NCBI RefSeq assembly: GCF_000010325.1
Contig: NC_009662.1
Coordinates: 1,074,501-1,138,500 of the forward strand
DNA from: Nitratiruptor sp. SB155-2
GTDB lineage: Bacteria; Campylobacterota; Campylobacteria; Campylobacterales; Nitratiruptoraceae
Reading direction: 5' to 3'
DNA length: 64,000 nucleotides
How positions within the stretch are numbered: the stretch's first letter is position 1; the number at the start of each line of letters is the position of its first letter. Shown in pieces: positions 16,242-25,073 of the stretch. The notes beneath the pieces were generated by a model. It was not told the origin of the DNA. It did no database searches and saw only the letters and a program-made list of their open reading frames with translations. Both the position numbers and the translations under genes were made by a program.

Positions 16242-19200
16242 TGTGTTTCCTTTGGAATTTTAAGAGTTACTTTCACGCCATCACCCTCATTTTCCAATAT
16301 AATATCGCCACCCATTGCTTCCATAATCATCTTGGACATATACAGCCCCAGCCCTGTTCCATGTGATTTAAATTTTGTTGTAAAGTATGGTTCAAACACT
16401 TTGTCCAAAATTTCTGGCTCAATACCTCCACCATTGTCTTGGACATAAAAATAGACATATTTTCTTTCAATTTTGTTGGAAAGTATAATCTGTCCATATT
16501 GAATTTTTCGCTCTTTTATAGCATCTTTTGCGTTATTAATCACATTGATTAACACCTGCATCAATTCATTTTTATAGCCAAAGAGTTCTATGTCTTTGAT
16601 ATCTTCTTTTAGGGTAATATGGTTTTGCTCTAAAGCCGGTAAAACAATCTTTTTTGTATCTTCAATAAGTTCTTTGAGTCTGAATTTCACCTTTACCTTA
16701 TGGGTAGAAAAAAAGTTTCTAAAATCATCAATCGTTTTTGACATATTTTGAATGATTTCATTGCTTTTTTCATAAAACTCTTCAAATTTATCTTCTGTTA
16801 AATGATTATTTTGAAATGATACCTGTAAATTGGTAATAAGTAGACTCAAAAGATTGAGAGGTTGTCTCCATTGATGGGCAATATTTGCTATCATCTCTCC
16901 CATGGCCGCTAATTTGGATTGCTGGATAAGTAAAAGATCCTTTCGTTTCATCTCTGTCACATCTGTAAGTGTTACAATACGCTTTTTATCGATTGATGTT
17001 TGACTGACTTTGATCAAAAATATTCTTTTATTGCCATTTTTGTCTTTCAAATAGACCTCATGCGCTTCTTCTGGATGTTTTTTGAGATACTCCATCCATT
17101 TTTCTTTTTTGACTTTTTGAAAAAGTGGAGAATCTTCTTCAAAAAACTCATAAACCATTTTCTCTTTAAGTTGCTCTAAATTCCTAATACCTAAAAAGGT
17201 AAAAAATTTCTTATTTGCTAAAAAGATATGGGATCTATTAGCAAGTAAAATAATATTTTGCGATTCATCGATAATCGTTTTGAGTTTTTCTTGCTCTAAC
17301 AATAATTTCTTTTGATAATTTTGGAGCATCTCTTCTTTTTTTCGATACTCAGTTACATCATAGATTGCGATAATAGCACCTTTGCACTCTTTATGGATAG
17401 AATTTTTATCGATATAAGGAACAATTTTGATCTGGAAAATTTTATGTTTGTCTTTGACTTCAAAACTATACTCTTTTTTTGTTTTAATAACACGCTCCAA
17501 AATTGGTCGAATGTTGCTTATATCAACTTTCGTACCAACTGTAGTAATCAATTCATGAAGATTCTCATAGGATAGATTAAAAATATAGTTTGCTTTTTGG
17601 GTAAAGTTTTTGATACGAAGCTCATTATCGACAATAACGGCTCCAAAATCTAAAATCCTAAAAATATTTTCCAAATCGTTTGTTTTTTCCCTTAACTTTT
17701 GTGTTTTAATTTCTAACTCTTCGTTGACTGTCCGTAACTCTTCATTGGTTGATTGTAGCTCTTCATTGGAAGTTTCAAGCTCATCATTTGTTGATTGCAG
17801 TTCCTCATTGGCTGATTGCAACTCCTCATTGGCTGATTGGAGTTCCTCGTTGGAAGTTTCAAGCTCTTCAATCGTTGTTTGAAGTTGTTCTTTTGTAAGC
17901 ATCAATTCCGTTTCAAGATCATTGATATATTGCTGTAAATCTTTGTTGTCTATTTTGATATCTTTATCAATCGCAACTTCATCGGAACTTTCTATAAAGA
18001 TTAAAGCAATGCAATCTCTGCAGTGTTGATTACTGAAAGGTATCGCCATGATGTTAATATATTGTACTTTTGTTTTGTTTTCATCTTCTGTATAACGAAT
18101 TCTTTTATTAATTGAAATTGCCTCTGTTCTTACTTTCGAAATCAAATATCTCACATCAAATTTCAATTCATTGTTAATAAGTGTCAAAATATCGTTACTA
18201 AAATTGCCCTTAGGAAATTGTAAATACTTACTTGCATTACCTCCAACGTAAACAATATTGTTATTTCGATTGATAATGACAATATTTTTAAAAATATTTT
18301 TCATTAACGCTTGGACTACACTTTTTAAAAGAGTTTCTTCTTTCGTAAGAGCACTTTCCAGTTTTTGTTCACTATGATCTGAAGCCAATAAAGCAATTTT
18401 ATTTTTATATCTTTTTGGATAGTAAGTCAATGCACTTAAATCGGTTTGTTTGTATGTGGGATCTTTTTTAAAGATTCTAGCTTTTGCATCTAAAACGATG
18501 AACTTCTCATTCAAGCTCGAAATTGCTTCGCTCTTACCTAAAAATAAGATTCCATTATCTTTTAAAGAGTGATGAAAAATATTGATAATTCTATTTTGCA
18601 ATATTGGATTAAAATAAATTAAAAGATTTCTACAACTGATTAGATCGAGATTTAAAAATGGAGAATCTTTTATGAGATCGTGAACAGAAAAAATTATTTT
18701 TTCCCGAATCTCTTTGATTATCTCATATTTATCGTTATCAATTTTTCTAAAATAGTTTTCAAGATAAAAATCATCAATATTTTCCACTTCATCTTTAGAG
18801 AATATTCCGATTCGTGCTTTTCTTATAGCCTCTTCACTAATATCTGTCGCAAAGATTGTTATTTTTTTATGAATCTTCATTTGGTGGCAAATCTTATCCA
18901 AAAGCATTGCAATTGAATAAGCTTCTTCTCCCGTAGCACATCCAGGAACCCAGACTCTATAATCTTCATCTTGACTTTCACTCATCTGATTAACAATATG
19001 CTTTTCAAGTATTCCCCAAAACTCTTTATCCCGAAAAAAAGAGGTTACAATAATGATCAAATCTTTAAATAATAGTTTAAGTTCCTGTGGATTGTTACGT
19101 AAAATCTCAATATACTCTTGGAGTGAATTGACATTATTTACAGCCATTCTTCTTTCAATTCTTCGATGAATCGTTCCAATCTTATAGTCTGTAAAATCGA

Positions 19201-19840
19201 CATTGAATTTTTCTTGTAACATATCAAAAATGGTTTCAAGACTGCTTTTTTCCGTTCCCTTTTCAACGGTATGGGGAATATTTAAGATTTTTAGTAGATT
19301 TTTGGCAATATCTTTGACTGGAAGCACTAAATCAACACATCCAGTTTGAATTGCGGCTTGCGGCATGGAGGAGTATTTTGCCTCTTTGGGATCTTGTGCG
19401 ATGGTAATACCTCCAGCATTTTTAACAGCTACAATTCCCTCTGCTCCATCACTCCCGGTCCCAGAAAGAATAATCGCAACGATATCCCCATCAAAATGTT
19501 TTGCAAGCGATTTGAGAAAAAGATTGATAGAAGGCTTTGGAAATCCCTTTTCTCCTGGAGGTGTCAGAATAAACTCTTGTTGTTCGTTGACTGTTAAATT
19601 ATTGTTTGGTGGACAGATATAAATAGTTCCGGGTCCAATCTTTTGATGATCATAAATCATCTTAATCGGTAAAGTGGTATACCTTGAAAGCAAATCTTTT
19701 AGAAGGGTTGGATGGGTTGGATCGAGATGTTGTGTTATAACAAAAGCAATATCTTTACTATATTCCTCATCTAAATTTTTTATAAACTCTTGTAGTGCTT
19801 CATATCCTCCTGCACTTGCTCCTAAAGCCACTATTTTCAT
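16238..19840 (-). CDS. CheB-CheR-PAS-histidine kinase fusion protein
   Basis: A 1200-residue multidomain sensor. Residues 1-180 are a CheB methylesterase domain (GASAGG with Ser9, TQHLDP, GTGSDG); 200-470 a CheR methyltransferase (WVPGCATGEEAYSIAML for SAM binding, SCRNLLIYF); 650-717 a coiled coil of repeated ELxxxNEELQS units; then two PAS-like domains (about 740-850 and 860-960); then a kinase with phospho-acceptor His989 in AHQWRQPL and an ATPase domain with NVINNAKDAI, DNGGGI and GTGLGL. No receiver domain is attached to CheB and no membrane helices are visible, so it should be cytosolic. The downstream RR-GGDEF-EAL gene overlaps by 4 bp. A GAGGG box precedes the ATG. Confidence 0.9.
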   Translation of the reverse strand: MKIVALGASAGGYEALQEFIKNLDEEYSKDIAFVITQHLDPTHPTLLKDLLSRYTTLPIKMIYDHQKIGPGTIYICPPNNNLTVNEQQEFILTPPGEKGFPKPSINLFLKSLAKHFDGDIVAIILSGTGSDGAEGIVAVKNAGGITIAQDPKEAKYSSMPQAAIQTGCVDLVLPVKDIAKNLLKILNIPHTVEKGTEKSSLETIFDMLQEKFNVDFTDYKIGTIHRRIERRMAVNNVNSLQEYIEILRNNPQELKLLFKDLIIIVTSFFRDKEFWGILEKHIVNQMSESQDEDYRVWVPGCATGEEAYSIAMLLDKICHQMKIHKKITIFATDISEEAIRKARIGIFSKDEVENIDDFYLENYFRKIDNDKYEIIKEIREKIIFSVHDLIKDSPFLNLDLISCRNLLIYFNPILQNRIINIFHHSLKDNGILFLGKSEAISSLNEKFIVLDAKARIFKKDPTYKQTDLSALTYYPKRYKNKIALLASDHSEQKLESALTKEETLLKSVVQALMKNIFKNIVIINRNNNIVYVGGNASKYLQFPKGNFSNDILTLINNELKFDVRYLISKVRTEAISINKRIRYTEDENKTKVQYINIMAIPFSNQHCRDCIALIFIESSDEVAIDKDIKIDNKDLQQYINDLETELMLTKEQLQTTIEELETSNEELQSANEELQSANEELQSTNDELETSNEELQSTNEELRTVNEELEIKTQKLREKTNDLENIFRILDFGAVIVDNELRIKNFTQKANYIFNLSYENLHELITTVGTKVDISNIRPILERVIKTKKEYSFEVKDKHKIFQIKIVPYIDKNSIHKECKGAIIAIYDVTEYRKKEEMLQNYQKKLLLEQEKLKTIIDESQNIILLANRSHIFLANKKFFTFLGIRNLEQLKEKMVYEFFEEDSPLFQKVKKEKWMEYLKKHPEEAHEVYLKDKNGNKRIFLIKVSQTSIDKKRIVTLTDVTEMKRKDLLLIQQSKLAAMGEMIANIAHQWRQPLNLLSLLITNLQVSFQNNHLTEDKFEEFYEKSNEIIQNMSKTIDDFRNFFSTHKVKVKFRLKELIEDTKKIVLPALEQNHITLKEDIKDIELFGYKNELMQVLINVINNAKDAIKERKIQYGQIILSNKIERKYVYFYVQDNGGGIEPEILDKVFEPYFTTKFKSHGTGLGLYMSKMIMEAMGGDIILENEGDGVKVTLKIPKETQ

Positions 19841-19872
19841 ACTAAACCCTCATAATTAAATATTTTTAGTGG

Positions 19873-19878
19873 ATTATA
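19873..19878 (-). promoter_or_regulatory. -10 box of the CheB-CheR-kinase operon
   Basis: TATAAT on the minus strand, about 33 nt before the ATG at 19840, within a 197-bp AT-rich divergent gap (19841-20037). The rest of that gap shows no gene; a second TATAAT-like run lies just upstream, so the exact start is uncertain. Confidence 0.4.
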
Positions 19879-20005
19879 TACTACAATTTATATAATACAT
19901 TTGTAAAATAAACATTAACTTGATACGCATTCATTGGTATTGGTGGCAATTTTTGTTGATAATTTTTTAGATCTTGTCTATTTGTTGTAGAGCATAAAAA
20001 TAATG

Positions 20006-20011
20006 TATAAT
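20006..20011 (+). promoter_or_regulatory. -10 box of the dksA-like/fur unit
   Basis: TATAAT lies 26 nt before the start of the AAGGAG-led dksA-like gene. The AAGGAG ribosome-binding site occupies 20027-20032, 5 nt before the ATG. Confidence 0.5.
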
Positions 20012-20037
20012 AATTTCCAACTATTTAAGGAGCTTAC

Positions 20038-20352
20038 ATGACCCAGGAACAATTGGAACATTTCAAAAAAATACTGCAAGAAAGATTGGTTCAAGTCCAA
20101 AAAGATATCGATGCATTGCTAAATGAACTGGAAGAGATAGGAACATTTGAAAATGTCGACGATATAGAAGATCTCGCCCAGCTTGAAACGATCAATGATA
20201 CCGACAAAGCGCTCCTGCAAAAACTCAATGAAGAAAAAAAACAGATTCTAAGAGCCTTGCGAAAAATCAAAAACGGAACATATGGTCAATGCAGCGACGG
20301 CTCAGCAATACCTCTGGAAAAATTGGAAGCAGATCCTTTATATGAGTGCTAA
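20038..20352 (+). CDS. DksA/TraR-family protein with reduced zinc finger
   Basis: A 104-residue protein with an N-terminal coiled coil (about residues 1-75) and a DksA-type C-terminus (LRALRKIKNGTYGQC, IPLEKLEADPLYEC). DksA proteins enter the secondary channel of RNA polymerase and act with ppGpp. Normal DksA has four zinc-binding Cys in two C-x2-C pairs; here only the first Cys of each pair remains and the protein stops at the second. The usual Asp pair of the coiled-coil tip may correspond to the acidic run DDIEDLAQLE. It is co-directional with fur, whose start is within a few bases of its stop. Regulator function likely; zinc binding doubtful. Confidence 0.8.
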   Translation: MTQEQLEHFKKILQERLVQVQKDIDALLNELEEIGTFENVDDIEDLAQLETINDTDKALLQKLNEEKKQILRALRKIKNGTYGQCSDGSAIPLEKLEADPLYEC

Positions 20353-20353
20353 G

Positions 20354-20794
20354 ATGAAAAAAAATCTAGAAAAATATCTCCAAGAGCTCAAAGAGATCGT
20401 CAAAAAAAGAGGATTGAAACACTCTTCGCAAAGAGAGCAAGTTCTAAAAGTCCTTTTTCATGCCAAAGAGCATCTCACTCCGGAAGAGATATACAACAAA
20501 GTAAAAAAAGAGAACCCAAATATCGGTTTGGCAACCGTCTACAGAACCCTCTCATTGCTAGAAAAAGAGGATATGGTCAGTAGCGTCTCCTTTGGCCATG
20601 AGGGGAAAAAGTATGAGTTGAACCGCGGCGAGCATCATGACCATATGATCTGTCTAGAATGTGGCAAAATCTTGGAATTTTACGATGAGAATCTCGAAAA
20701 GCTCCAAGAAAAAATAGCAGAGGAACACAACTTCAAGCTCCTAACACATCAGATGAACCTGTATGGCATCTGCAAAGAGTGCCAAAAGAAATAG
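20354..20794 (+). CDS. fur: Ferric uptake regulator family repressor
   Basis: A 146-residue Fur-family metalloregulator. The winged-helix DNA-binding part has RGLKHSSQREQVLKVLF and the recognition segment NIGLATVYRTLSLLE; the metal site includes HHDHMICLECGKILEF and a second C-x2-C in CKEC at the C-terminus. The family assignment to Fur rather than PerR or Zur is by general similarity and moderately sure. The ATG at 20354 is preferred, directly after the stop of the dksA-like gene; an in-frame ATG at 20342 would overlap that gene by 11 bp. Neither has a strong ribosome-binding site, suggesting translational coupling. Confidence 0.88.
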   Translation: MKKNLEKYLQELKEIVKKRGLKHSSQREQVLKVLFHAKEHLTPEEIYNKVKKENPNIGLATVYRTLSLLEKEDMVSSVSFGHEGKKYELNRGEHHDHMICLECGKILEFYDENLEKLQEKIAEEHNFKLLTHQMNLYGICKECQKK

Positions 20795-20795
20795 A

Positions 20796-20957
20796 CTATT
20801 TTCTATAGATCAGCTCTCTTTGCTCTTTTGGCTTCTTTGCATCACTTTGTACCTTGTTTACCATGTAAACTGGAGCAACAAAAATAAACAGAATGGATGC
20901 CACTAAAAAAAGAGCGAGTAGATACATGGGTATAAGTCGTATATGTTTACTCTTCAT
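20796..20957 (-). CDS. 53-aa single-span membrane microprotein
   Basis: This short frame is preceded by AGGAG 5 nt before its ATG. The product has a basic N-terminus (MKSKHIRLIP), one hydrophobic helix at about residues 11-31, and a charged Lys/Glu-rich tail (KKPKEQRELIYRK). The positive-inside rule is ambiguous, so topology is not certain. It is the last gene of the nine-gene operon, overlapping the 68-aa gene by 11 bp, and it converges with fur. I do not recognise a family. Both the ribosome-binding site and the overlap argue for a real gene. Confidence 0.65.
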   Translation of the reverse strand: MKSKHIRLIPMYLLALFLVASILFIFVAPVYMVNKVQSDAKKPKEQRELIYRK

Positions 20958-21153
20958 GGCTGCTCCTATCCACTAATTCCAACGCTTCAAGAGTATTGAT
21001 CAAAATCTGCTTTTTCGTCACAAGTGGCTTTGTTTTCAGGTTTTTTTGTTTCTTATCCAACTTGGGATTTGCGATGATTTGCATAAACTCATTTTCTAAA
21101 TCTTTCAACAGTTCATCCATACACTTTTTGTATTTTTGCGTAATATCGCTCAT
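20947..21153 (-). CDS. 68-aa hypothetical helical protein
   Basis: A small, highly charged, probably cytoplasmic alpha-helical protein (SDITQKYKKCMDELLKDLEN at its start, rich in Lys and Leu). Its ATG shares its last base position with the mogA stop and it has AAAGG 7 nt upstream; its end overlaps the 53-aa membrane microprotein. The arrangement suggests that it is translated with mogA. I do not recognise a family or catalytic motif. Confidence 0.65.
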   Translation of the reverse strand: MSDITQKYKKCMDELLKDLENEFMQIIANPKLDKKQKNLKTKPLVTKKQILINTLEALELVDRSSHEE

Positions 21154-21686
21154 TATTTCGCCTTTGGCCTAAAGGCTTGTATTACATCCTCGTTTGTCTC
21201 GATATATGGTCCTCCTATGAGGTCGATACAGTAGGGAACTGCCGGGAAAACCGCATCAAGACATTCTCGGATGCTTTTTGGCTTTCCAGGCAGATTGATA
21301 ATGAGGCTTTTCCCCCGTATTCCCGCAGTTTGGCGCGAGAGAATTGCCGTAGGGACATATTTGAGACTTACAGAGCGCATCAACTCTCCAAAACCTGGCA
21401 TCATCTTCTGGCAAACCGCTTCTGTAGCCTCTGGGGTCACATCTCTTGGTGCCGGGCCTGTCCCGCCAGTCGTCACGACCAGTGCGCATCCTTCCTCGTC
21501 ACAAAGCTCTATCAAAGCCTTTTCAATCTCACTCTGTTCATCCGGAATACAGCGATAGACTATCTCGAAATCGTTCAAAAGATACTCTTTCATCGTATCC
21601 ATGATCGCTTTGCCGCTGATATCTTCATAAATTCCTGCACTCGCCCTGTCACTAGCTGTTACAACGCCTATTTTGATTTTATCCAT
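21153..21686 (-). CDS. mogA: Molybdopterin adenylyltransferase
   Basis: A 177-residue MogA-type enzyme that adenylates molybdopterin before molybdate insertion, needed for molybdenum enzymes such as the oxidoreductase at 5926-7644. Seen motifs are IGVVTASDRASAGIYEDISG at the N-terminus, VVTTGGTGPAPRDVTPEAT with the substrate-binding Asp, and IINLPGKPKSIRECLDAVFPA. Length is as expected. The ribosome-binding site AAGGGGGAG lies directly before the ATG and overlaps the end of bioV. It is an internal gene of the operon. Confidence 0.93.
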   Translation of the reverse strand: MDKIKIGVVTASDRASAGIYEDISGKAIMDTMKEYLLNDFEIVYRCIPDEQSEIEKALIELCDEEGCALVVTTGGTGPAPRDVTPEATEAVCQKMMPGFGELMRSVSLKYVPTAILSRQTAGIRGKSLIINLPGKPKSIRECLDAVFPAVPYCIDLIGGPYIETNEDVIQAFRPKAK

Positions 21687-22209
21687 TACTCCCCCTTAAT
21701 AGATGTCCTACATCTTTAATGTAATATACTTGACCATATTGTTGGAAAAAGTGTTTACTTTTTTGTGGATTGACAATTTTATCCAAAGCACCGATAAAGA
21801 CTTCGATATGAACTCCACTTTGAACCAGGAACTCCAGTGCTTTGTCATCCCAGGTAAAAAAAAGAAGTGCTTTAAGATCTCCTAAAGATGGTTGCGTAAA
21901 AAATTTTGAATAATCTTTTTTGGATGGATAGGCAGCTTTTTTATAAAAAAAATGTAAATAGGCATCTTGGTTTTTCACAAAAGACAAAATCTGTTTATGC
22001 TTGAACTCTTTTGACTCTTCATCGAAATATGCAGGCGATATGAGTTGTAACGTATCGACTCTTTTGCCCTCTTGCACCTGTTTCACTGCTTCTTGAAACG
22101 CTTTTTGCGCTCCATAGCTGAAACCTGCTATCGTAAAATCACTTCGATTCAAAATATCGAGAAAAAGGATTTTTTCATTGTGAAAGCCAAAACCGCTAAA
22201 AAACTGCAT
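21679..22209 (-). CDS. bioV: Pimeloyl-ACP methyl ester esterase, BioV type
   Basis: A 176-residue alpha/beta hydrolase resembling BioV of Helicobacter, which releases pimeloyl-ACP from its methyl ester to feed biotin synthesis. It begins [13 protein letters not shown], has the nucleophile motif GFSYGAQKA, a late Asp in GALDKIVNP and the His in KDVGHLL, so the triad is complete. The ATG at 22209 is chosen because GAGGG lies 7 nt upstream; a longer frame to 22227 would overlap more of the preceding gene. No other biotin gene is in this window. The BioV assignment rests on overall resemblance and is moderately sure. Confidence 0.75.
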   Translation of the reverse strand: MQFFSGFGFHNEKILFLDILNRSDFTIAGFSYGAQKAFQEAVKQVQEGKRVDTLQLISPAYFDEESKEFKHKQILSFVKNQDAYLHFFYKKAAYPSKKDYSKFFTQPSLGDLKALLFFTWDDKALEFLVQSGVHIEVFIGALDKIVNPQKSKHFFQQYGQVYYIKDVGHLLRGSNG

Positions 22210-23878
22210 CCACGACCCTCTTGACATCCTCTTTCGTCACAGACTCATGCTCTTGAAGATAGGTTGCTATCTTTTCCACCAGTGCAAAATGGCTGCTCAG
22301 ATACTCTTTGAGTTCGACTTTCGCTTCCTCCACTATTTTTATTGCATCATTTACATCAGCAAAAAGCCTATCTCCCATACCGTATCGCATCACCATCTCT
22401 TCAGCAAGCACTTTTACCCGTTTCAAATCTTCTGCAGCATTGGAGAAGGTTTCATTGTATTTGAGTTGCAAAGCCACGTAACCGGCAAGAAGCGCTTTTA
22501 TTTTTGACATGAAATCCTGTTTGGAAACGATCTCTCTATCTATATCTTTGAGGTATCCGCCGACAAGTGTCAATTTGTCAAAATCGACGCCATACCAGTA
22601 AGCGCACAAAGCTTTTGCCGCTTGATAGACACTTTGGATCTCTTTCTCCTTTTCATCAAAAACAAGCAGTTTTTTCTTGCCATACAGTACTTTGTCCTTG
22701 ACAGCTTCAAAATCGCTCAACTCCACGATTTTTTTCCCCAATTTCAAAGCATGAAGTGCCGCTTCATTCACAAGACTGGCAAGAGCGGCACCGCTAAATC
22801 CGACGCTCATATCTGCAAGTCGTTCCAGATCTACGTTGTGTGGAATCTTTCGAAGATAGATTTTGAGTATCTTCATTCTATCCTCTTTATTTGGCAAAGC
22901 CACATAGATTCTTCGATCAAAACGACCAGGTCGAAGAAGCGCTTCATCCAAAACTTCGATCTTGTTCGTCGCCCCTATAACGATGACCCCACTGGAAGCT
23001 TCAAAACCATCCATCTCGGTAAGAAGCTGGTTGAGTGTCGCTTCGCGCTCGTCATTTCGCATGCCTCCTCTGGCTTTGCCAACTGCATCGATCTCGTCGA
23101 TAAAAACGATGCTTGGGGCCATCTCTTTTGCTTTTTTGAAAAGTTCGCGAACCCTTTTCGCTCCCATACCTACATAGATCTGCACGAACGCACTTCCACT
23201 TTGATAAAAAAACGGTACCCCGGCTTCACCCGCTACCGCTTTTGCGATCAATGTCTTTCCGACTCCTGGTGGGCCAACGAGCAGCACGCCTTTTGGCATG
23301 CGAACCCCAAAGCTTGTATATTTTTTCGGATCTTTCAAAAAGTCTATTATCTCTTCAAGCTCCTCTTTCACTTCATCGATGCCCGCCACATCATCAAAGG
23401 TATAAGCACTCACTTGCGGCTTGATATCCATCTTCATCTCAGGCGTTTCCGCCGGAGCTATCTGTATCTGATGCTTAATCGGTATAGGCTCTTTTCTTTG
23501 GCGCTTAAGATAGTACACAAGGTATCCTACAAAAAAAGCCAAAATCATGATTGCCAGAAAATCATAAAAGTTTTGATAATTTTCCTGCATCTTGACCGGT
23601 ACTTTTTTATACAGCTCTTTCGTATCGATAAACTCTTTTGGGATTTTGTACTCGATACCGCCACTCTTTATATAGACATATTCGTTTCCTATCTTCGCTG
23701 AATCGATCATGCCGTTTTCAAGAAGCGTCTGATAGGTAGAGTAGTCGATATCTCTTTGCGGAAAATATTTCATAAAAAAGAGTGTGCTCAACATAATGAG
23801 CACTAAAGATGATAACGCTATTACAATGATCTTTTTTGTTTTAGAATTTTGCAAAATTGGCCTCTTCTTGTATTTCAT
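22196..23878 (-). CDS. FtsH-family AAA+ membrane protein with inactivated protease domain
   Basis: A 560-residue FtsH homologue with two N-terminal membrane helices (about residues 15-37 and 105-128) flanking a periplasmic domain. The AAA+ part is fully intact: [25 protein letters not shown], and the arginine fingers in RPGRFDRR. In the C-terminal M41-like domain the zinc motif HExGH is replaced by QAAKA (residues 419-423, bases 22610-22624), removing both His and the catalytic Glu, though the downstream Asp in AAEDLKRV is kept. It should unfold or remodel membrane proteins without cutting them. The ATG at 23878 has no ribosome-binding site; a TTG at 23854 with AGAGG 6 nt upstream is an alternative start. 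Confidence 0.88.
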   Translation of the reverse strand: MKYKKRPILQNSKTKKIIVIALSSLVLIMLSTLFFMKYFPQRDIDYSTYQTLLENGMIDSAKIGNEYVYIKSGGIEYKIPKEFIDTKELYKKVPVKMQENYQNFYDFLAIMILAFFVGYLVYYLKRQRKEPIPIKHQIQIAPAETPEMKMDIKPQVSAYTFDDVAGIDEVKEELEEIIDFLKDPKKYTSFGVRMPKGVLLVGPPGVGKTLIAKAVAGEAGVPFFYQSGSAFVQIYVGMGAKRVRELFKKAKEMAPSIVFIDEIDAVGKARGGMRNDEREATLNQLLTEMDGFEASSGVIVIGATNKIEVLDEALLRPGRFDRRIYVALPNKEDRMKILKIYLRKIPHNVDLERLADMSVGFSGAALASLVNEAALHALKLGKKIVELSDFEAVKDKVLYGKKKLLVFDEKEKEIQSVYQAAKALCAYWYGVDFDKLTLVGGYLKDIDREIVSKQDFMSKIKALLAGYVALQLKYNETFSNAAEDLKRVKVLAEEMVMRYGMGDRLFADVNDAIKIVEEAKVELKEYLSSHFALVEKIATYLQEHESVTKEDVKRVVDAVF

Positions 23879-25073
23879 ATTTGTGAATATTAACCCAGTT
23901 TCCTTTCAAATCCAATGCACTCTCGATGAAAACAGGGTTGTAAAACTGATCATATCCAAAATAGTGCCCTCTTTTTTCTCCTTCGACAAGCACATACAGA
24001 TCGCTCTGTTTTTTTCTAAAATCGAAGTTTTTTTGTTTGACAAGCTCTTGTATTTTTTTGTATCGCTCTTTTGCCACATTGCCTAAAACGTGGGGTTTCA
24101 TCGAAGCAGATGGTGTTCCATCCCTTTTTGAGTATGTAAAAAGGTGTATGTGGGTCAATGGAAACAGTTTTAGATTTTCATACGCCTCTTCAAAAATCGC
24201 CTCACTCTCTCCAGGGTGTCCCACAATAAAATCTGTTCCTATGGCATAACCGTGTGATGCGATCTCTTCAAACAGTTGCAAATCCTCTTTGACTCTGTTT
24301 CGACGATTCATGATTTCCAGCATTGTATCTGATGTGTGCTGTAAAGCTATATGCAGATGCTTTGCCATCCAAGGCTCATCCAAAATCTCTTTAAATTCAT
24401 CCGTTATCTGAATCGGCTCAATGGAGCCTAAGCGAATACGTCGCACTCCTCGTATCATGGCTATTTTTTTGAGAAGTTTCGCCAAAGAAGTATCTTTATC
24501 TTTGCCGTAGCTACCAACATTGGTCCCCGTGAGTATAAACTCACCAAAGCCATTCGATGCCAGTTTTTGAATCTGCTCTAAAATAAGCGATTCATCCATG
24601 CTTCTGGCATTGCCTCGTACATAGGGAATGATACAGTAGCTACATCTGAAATCACACCCCTCTTGAATTTTGATAAAGGCCCTGCTTTTTCCGATAAACT
24701 CGCTTACGATCGTTTTATCGACAGATTCCAGATCTCCCAGCTGAAAAAACTGCTCTTTTTTTAGTAGATCGTTAATTCGCTCTTTTTCGGAATGTCCAAA
24801 AACACCAATGACTTTTTTCTTTTCAAAGAGCTCTTCACCTTTTGTAAACGCTCCACATCCTGTCAAATAGATCTTTTTGTTTCCTTTTTGGATTCTGTTG
24901 ATATAGTTGCGTACGCTACTGTCTGCTCCATTGGTTACGGTACAGGAGTTCACGACGACAATATCCGCATCCTCTTCATTTTGAGTAATGGTAAAATCTT
25001 TCAGTTTACTCATCATTACCTGAGTATCGAATAGATTGGTCCGACATCCAAATGTTTTAAAGAAAACTTTCAC
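23841..25073 (-). CDS. mtaB: tRNA (t6A37) methylthiotransferase, MtaB type
   Basis: A 410-residue radical-SAM methylthiotransferase. The N-terminal domain (FFKTFGCRTNLFDTQ, VVNSCTVTNGAD, LTGCGAF) holds three Cys for one 4Fe-4S cluster and the radical-SAM core has GCDFRCSYCIIPYVRG for the second. The sequence following the core resembles MtaB/YqeV rather than MiaB or RimO, so the likely product is 2-methylthio-t6A at position 37 of tRNAs reading ANN codons. The C-terminal TRAM domain appears short. The start overlaps the upstream mscS gene by 4 bp and the end overlaps the FtsH-like gene. Confidence 0.85.
   Translation of the reverse strand: MKVFFKTFGCRTNLFDTQVMMSKLKDFTITQNEEDADIVVVNSCTVTNGADSSVRNYINRIQKGNKKIYLTGCGAFTKGEELFEKKKVIGVFGHSEKERINDLLKKEQFFQLGDLESVDKTIVSEFIGKSRAFIKIQEGCDFRCSYCIIPYVRGNARSMDESLILEQIQKLASNGFGEFILTGTNVGSYGKDKDTSLAKLLKKIAMIRGVRRIRLGSIEPIQITDEFKEILDEPWMAKHLHIALQHTSDTMLEIMNRRNRVKEDLQLFEEIASHGYAIGTDFIVGHPGESEAIFEEAYENLKLFPLTHIHLFTYSKRDGTPSASMKPHVLGNVAKERYKKIQELVKQKNFDFRKKQSDLYVLVEGEKRGHYFGYDQFYNPVFIESALDLKGNWVNIHKYEIQEEANFAKF

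Noticed and set aside
17690-17890. Possible CRISPR-like array
   Set aside because: The repeats are contiguous coding heptads without unique spacers, inside the kinase coiled coil.
19841-20037. Possible small RNA or riboswitch in the 197-bp gap before the dksA-like gene
   Set aside because: I see only AT-rich sequence with two promoter boxes and no convincing stem-loop followed by T-run.
22622-23701. Long rightward open frame of 359 codons
   Set aside because: It lies wholly antisense to the FtsH-like gene, has no ribosome-binding site, and its translation is rich in Cys/Phe/His without family features; an out-of-frame artefact of a biased AT-rich gene.
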